Source: JBFGCT01 sp041581055
GTDB taxonomy: Bacteria; Actinomycetota; Acidimicrobiia; Acidimicrobiales; Ilumatobacteraceae
DNA: 7,969 bases
Direction: 5' to 3'
NCBI GenBank assembly: GCA_041581055.1
Contig: JBFGCT010000185.1
Span: 1 to 7,969 of the forward strand
A model generated the notes under the pieces. It worked only from the letters and a program-made list of their open reading frames with translations. It made no database searches and was not told the DNA's origin. This document shows positions 7,048-7,969 of this stretch, one piece after another. Position 1 is the first letter of the stretch. Each line of letters opens with the position of its first letter. A program made the position numbers and the translations under genes.

Positions 7048-7078
7048 GAAGGCGTGGGGGGCTTCCCCCCACGCCTTT
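7048..7078 (-). terminator. Terminator-like hairpin in the rimP-nusA leader (possible attenuator)
   Basis: A perfect 13-bp stem (7049-7061 with 7065-7077), extendable by one G-U pair, closes a 3-nt loop; the core is a run of six G·C pairs plus ACGCC/GGCGT. In minus-strand RNA it is followed by UUCUUUG, a moderately U-rich tract, and then directly by the rimP Shine-Dalgarno. It lies downstream of the presumed promoter and upstream of the first gene, so it would act in the leader rather than end a preceding gene; the proS side is read in the opposite direction. Inference: partial termination or a NusA-responsive attenuator. Confidence 0.6.
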
Positions 7079-7103
7079 CGGTACGGAACCAAATGGGAGC
7101 GCC

Positions 7104-7109
7104 ATCATA
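7104..7109 (-). promoter_or_regulatory. Putative -10 element of the rimP-nusA-infB operon
   Basis: TATGAT on the minus strand matches the -10 consensus TATAAT at five of six positions. Transcription would start near 7097, giving a leader of about 72 nt that contains the hairpin. No convincing -35 was found at 16-18 bp; a TTGTTG lies only 10 bp upstream, too close. Confidence 0.5.
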
Positions 7110-7142
7110 GCAGCGGGAGCAACAACCCCGGCGGGCCCGCGC

Positions 7143-7148
7143 TAGCTT
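7143..7148 (+). promoter_or_regulatory. Putative -10 element of proS with leaderless start
   Basis: TAGCTT fits the actinobacterial TANNNT -10 pattern and ends 7 nt before the GTG start of proS, the spacing expected when transcription begins at or next to the start codon. No Shine-Dalgarno-like purine run is present just upstream of that GTG. No clear -35 was seen. Confidence 0.5.
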
Positions 7149-7155
7149 GCGCTCC

Positions 7156-7969
7156 GTGCTTCGGATGTCGACTCTGTTCCTGCGCACGCTGCGCGACGAC
7201 CCGTCCGACGCCGAGGTTCCGAGCCACCGGCTCCTCCTGCGCGCCGGCTACATCCGCCGCGCCGCCCCCGGCGGTTTCTCGTGGCTGCCGCTCGGTTGGG
7301 CGGTGCTGCGCAACGTCGAGCGCGTCGTCCGCCAGGAGATGGACGCGGCGGGCTTCCAGGAGGTGCACTTCCCGGCGCTGCTGCCCCGCGAGCCGTACGA
7401 GACGACCGGCCGCTGGACCGAGTACGGCGACAACCTCTTCCGCCTGGTCGACCGGCGCGGCGCCGACTTCCTGCTGGCGCCCACCCACGAGGAGATGTTC
7501 ACGCTCCTGGTCAAGGACATCGCGACGTCCTACCGGGACCTCCCGCTGCACCTCTACCAGATCCAGACCAAGTATCGCGACGAGGCGCGGCCGCGCGCCG
7601 GCCTGCTGCGCTCGCGCGAGTTCCTGATGAAGGACTCCTACAGCTTCGACCTCGACGACGAGAGCCTGCAGCGCTCCTACGACGCGCACCGCACGGCGTA
7701 CATCAGCCTGTTCGACCGGCTCGGCCTGCCGTACGTGATCGTCGCCGCGATGTCGGGGGCGATGGGTGGCTCGGCCTCCGAGGAGTTCCTGTCGCCGGTC
7801 GACGTTGGCGAGGACGCCTTCGTCCGCTGCACGTCGTGCGATTACGCGGCCAACGTCGAGGCGGTCACGACGACCCCGCCGCCGACCGTGCCCCTCGACG
7901 GAGCCCCGGAAGCGGTCGTCCACGACACGCCCGACACGCCGACGATCGCCACCCTCGTCGACTTCGTCA
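7156..7969 (+). CDS. proS: Prolyl-tRNA synthetase (bacterial type), partial (3' end off the right edge)
   Basis: ProS charges tRNA-Pro with proline in the cytoplasm. The 271 codons visible start MLRMSTLFLRTLRDDPSDAE, closely like the mycobacterial MITRMS.LFLRTLRDDPADAE, which favours GTG 7156 over the in-frame ATG at 7165. The class II catalytic core is evident: SHRLLLRAGYIRR and FSWLPLG, then motif 1 around RQEMDAAGFQEVHFPALLP (59-77), the proline-binding APTHEE loop (108-113), and motif 2 in RDEARPRAGLLRSREFLMKDSYSF (141-164). GAMGGSASEEFLSP (201-214) leads into the start of the INS editing insertion (CTSCDYAANVEA, 225-236), which marks the bacterial-type enzyme. It is divergent from the rimP operon and appears leaderless. 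Motif 3 and the anticodon-binding domain are outside the window. Confidence 0.96.
   Translation, partial: MLRMSTLFLRTLRDDPSDAEVPSHRLLLRAGYIRRAAPGGFSWLPLGWAVLRNVERVVRQEMDAAGFQEVHFPALLPREPYETTGRWTEYGDNLFRLVDRRGADFLLAPTHEEMFTLLVKDIATSYRDLPLHLYQIQTKYRDEARPRAGLLRSREFLMKDSYSFDLDDESLQRSYDAHRTAYISLFDRLGLPYVIVAAMSGAMGGSASEEFLSPVDVGEDAFVRCTSCDYAANVEAVTTTPPPTVPLDGAPEAVVHDTPDTPTIATLVDFV

Noticed and set aside
7042..7107. Short leader peptide on the minus strand from the ATG at 7107, ending just before the rimP SD
   Set aside because: The ATG lies inside the presumed -10 element TATGAT, so it would not be transcribed, and no ribosome-binding site is present.
7105..7923. Minus-strand open frame opposite proS
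   Set aside because: Complement of a clear prolyl-tRNA synthetase; composition and Arg/Val/Asp bias are those of an antisense shadow.

Overview
The window is high-GC bacterial DNA (roughly 70%) dominated by the rimP-nusA-ylxR-infB-rbfA-truB operon, which runs on the minus strand from about 7100 down to 1. On the other side of a divergent promoter region of about 130 bp, the 5' part of proS runs on the plus strand. The closeness of ProS to mycobacterial ProS, the Ala/Pro/Gly-rich IF2 linker, frequent GTG starts and an apparently leaderless proS all point to an actinobacterium. An Acidimicrobiia/Ilumatobacter-like lineage is my guess from general resemblance, not something the sequence proves.

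Layout, in transcription order on the minus strand: a promoter-like TATGAT (7104-7109); a leader of about 70 nt with a perfect 13-bp terminator-like hairpin (7049-7077); rimP (7025-6456); nusA (6459-4960, GTGA overlap with rimP); ylxR (about 5045-4641, apparently overlapping the nusA tail); infB (4591-1649); an extra redox gene (1652-1002, ATGA overlap with infB); rbfA (967-554); and truB (543 to the window edge, incomplete). On the plus strand, proS starts at 7156 and runs off the right edge.

The most interesting item is the extra gene between infB and rbfA. It encodes a DsbA-fold oxidoreductase of the mycothiol-dependent nitroreductase/FrnE-like type (Rv2466c-like). Its active-site nucleophile codon, Cys in relatives, is an in-frame TGA at 1608-1610. 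Coding homology continues on both sides of the TGA, the ATG overlaps the infB stop as ATGA, and a hairpin with a GUU loop lies at a SECIS-like distance downstream. The simplest reading is a selenoprotein with a U-P-W-A active site in place of C-P-W-C. A conventional gene caller would drop the first 24 residues, including the catalytic one.

Functionally, the operon couples transcription elongation and termination (NusA), initiation of translation (IF2), 30S maturation (RimP, RbfA) and tRNA modification (TruB). The inserted oxidoreductase would be co-expressed with this translation machinery.
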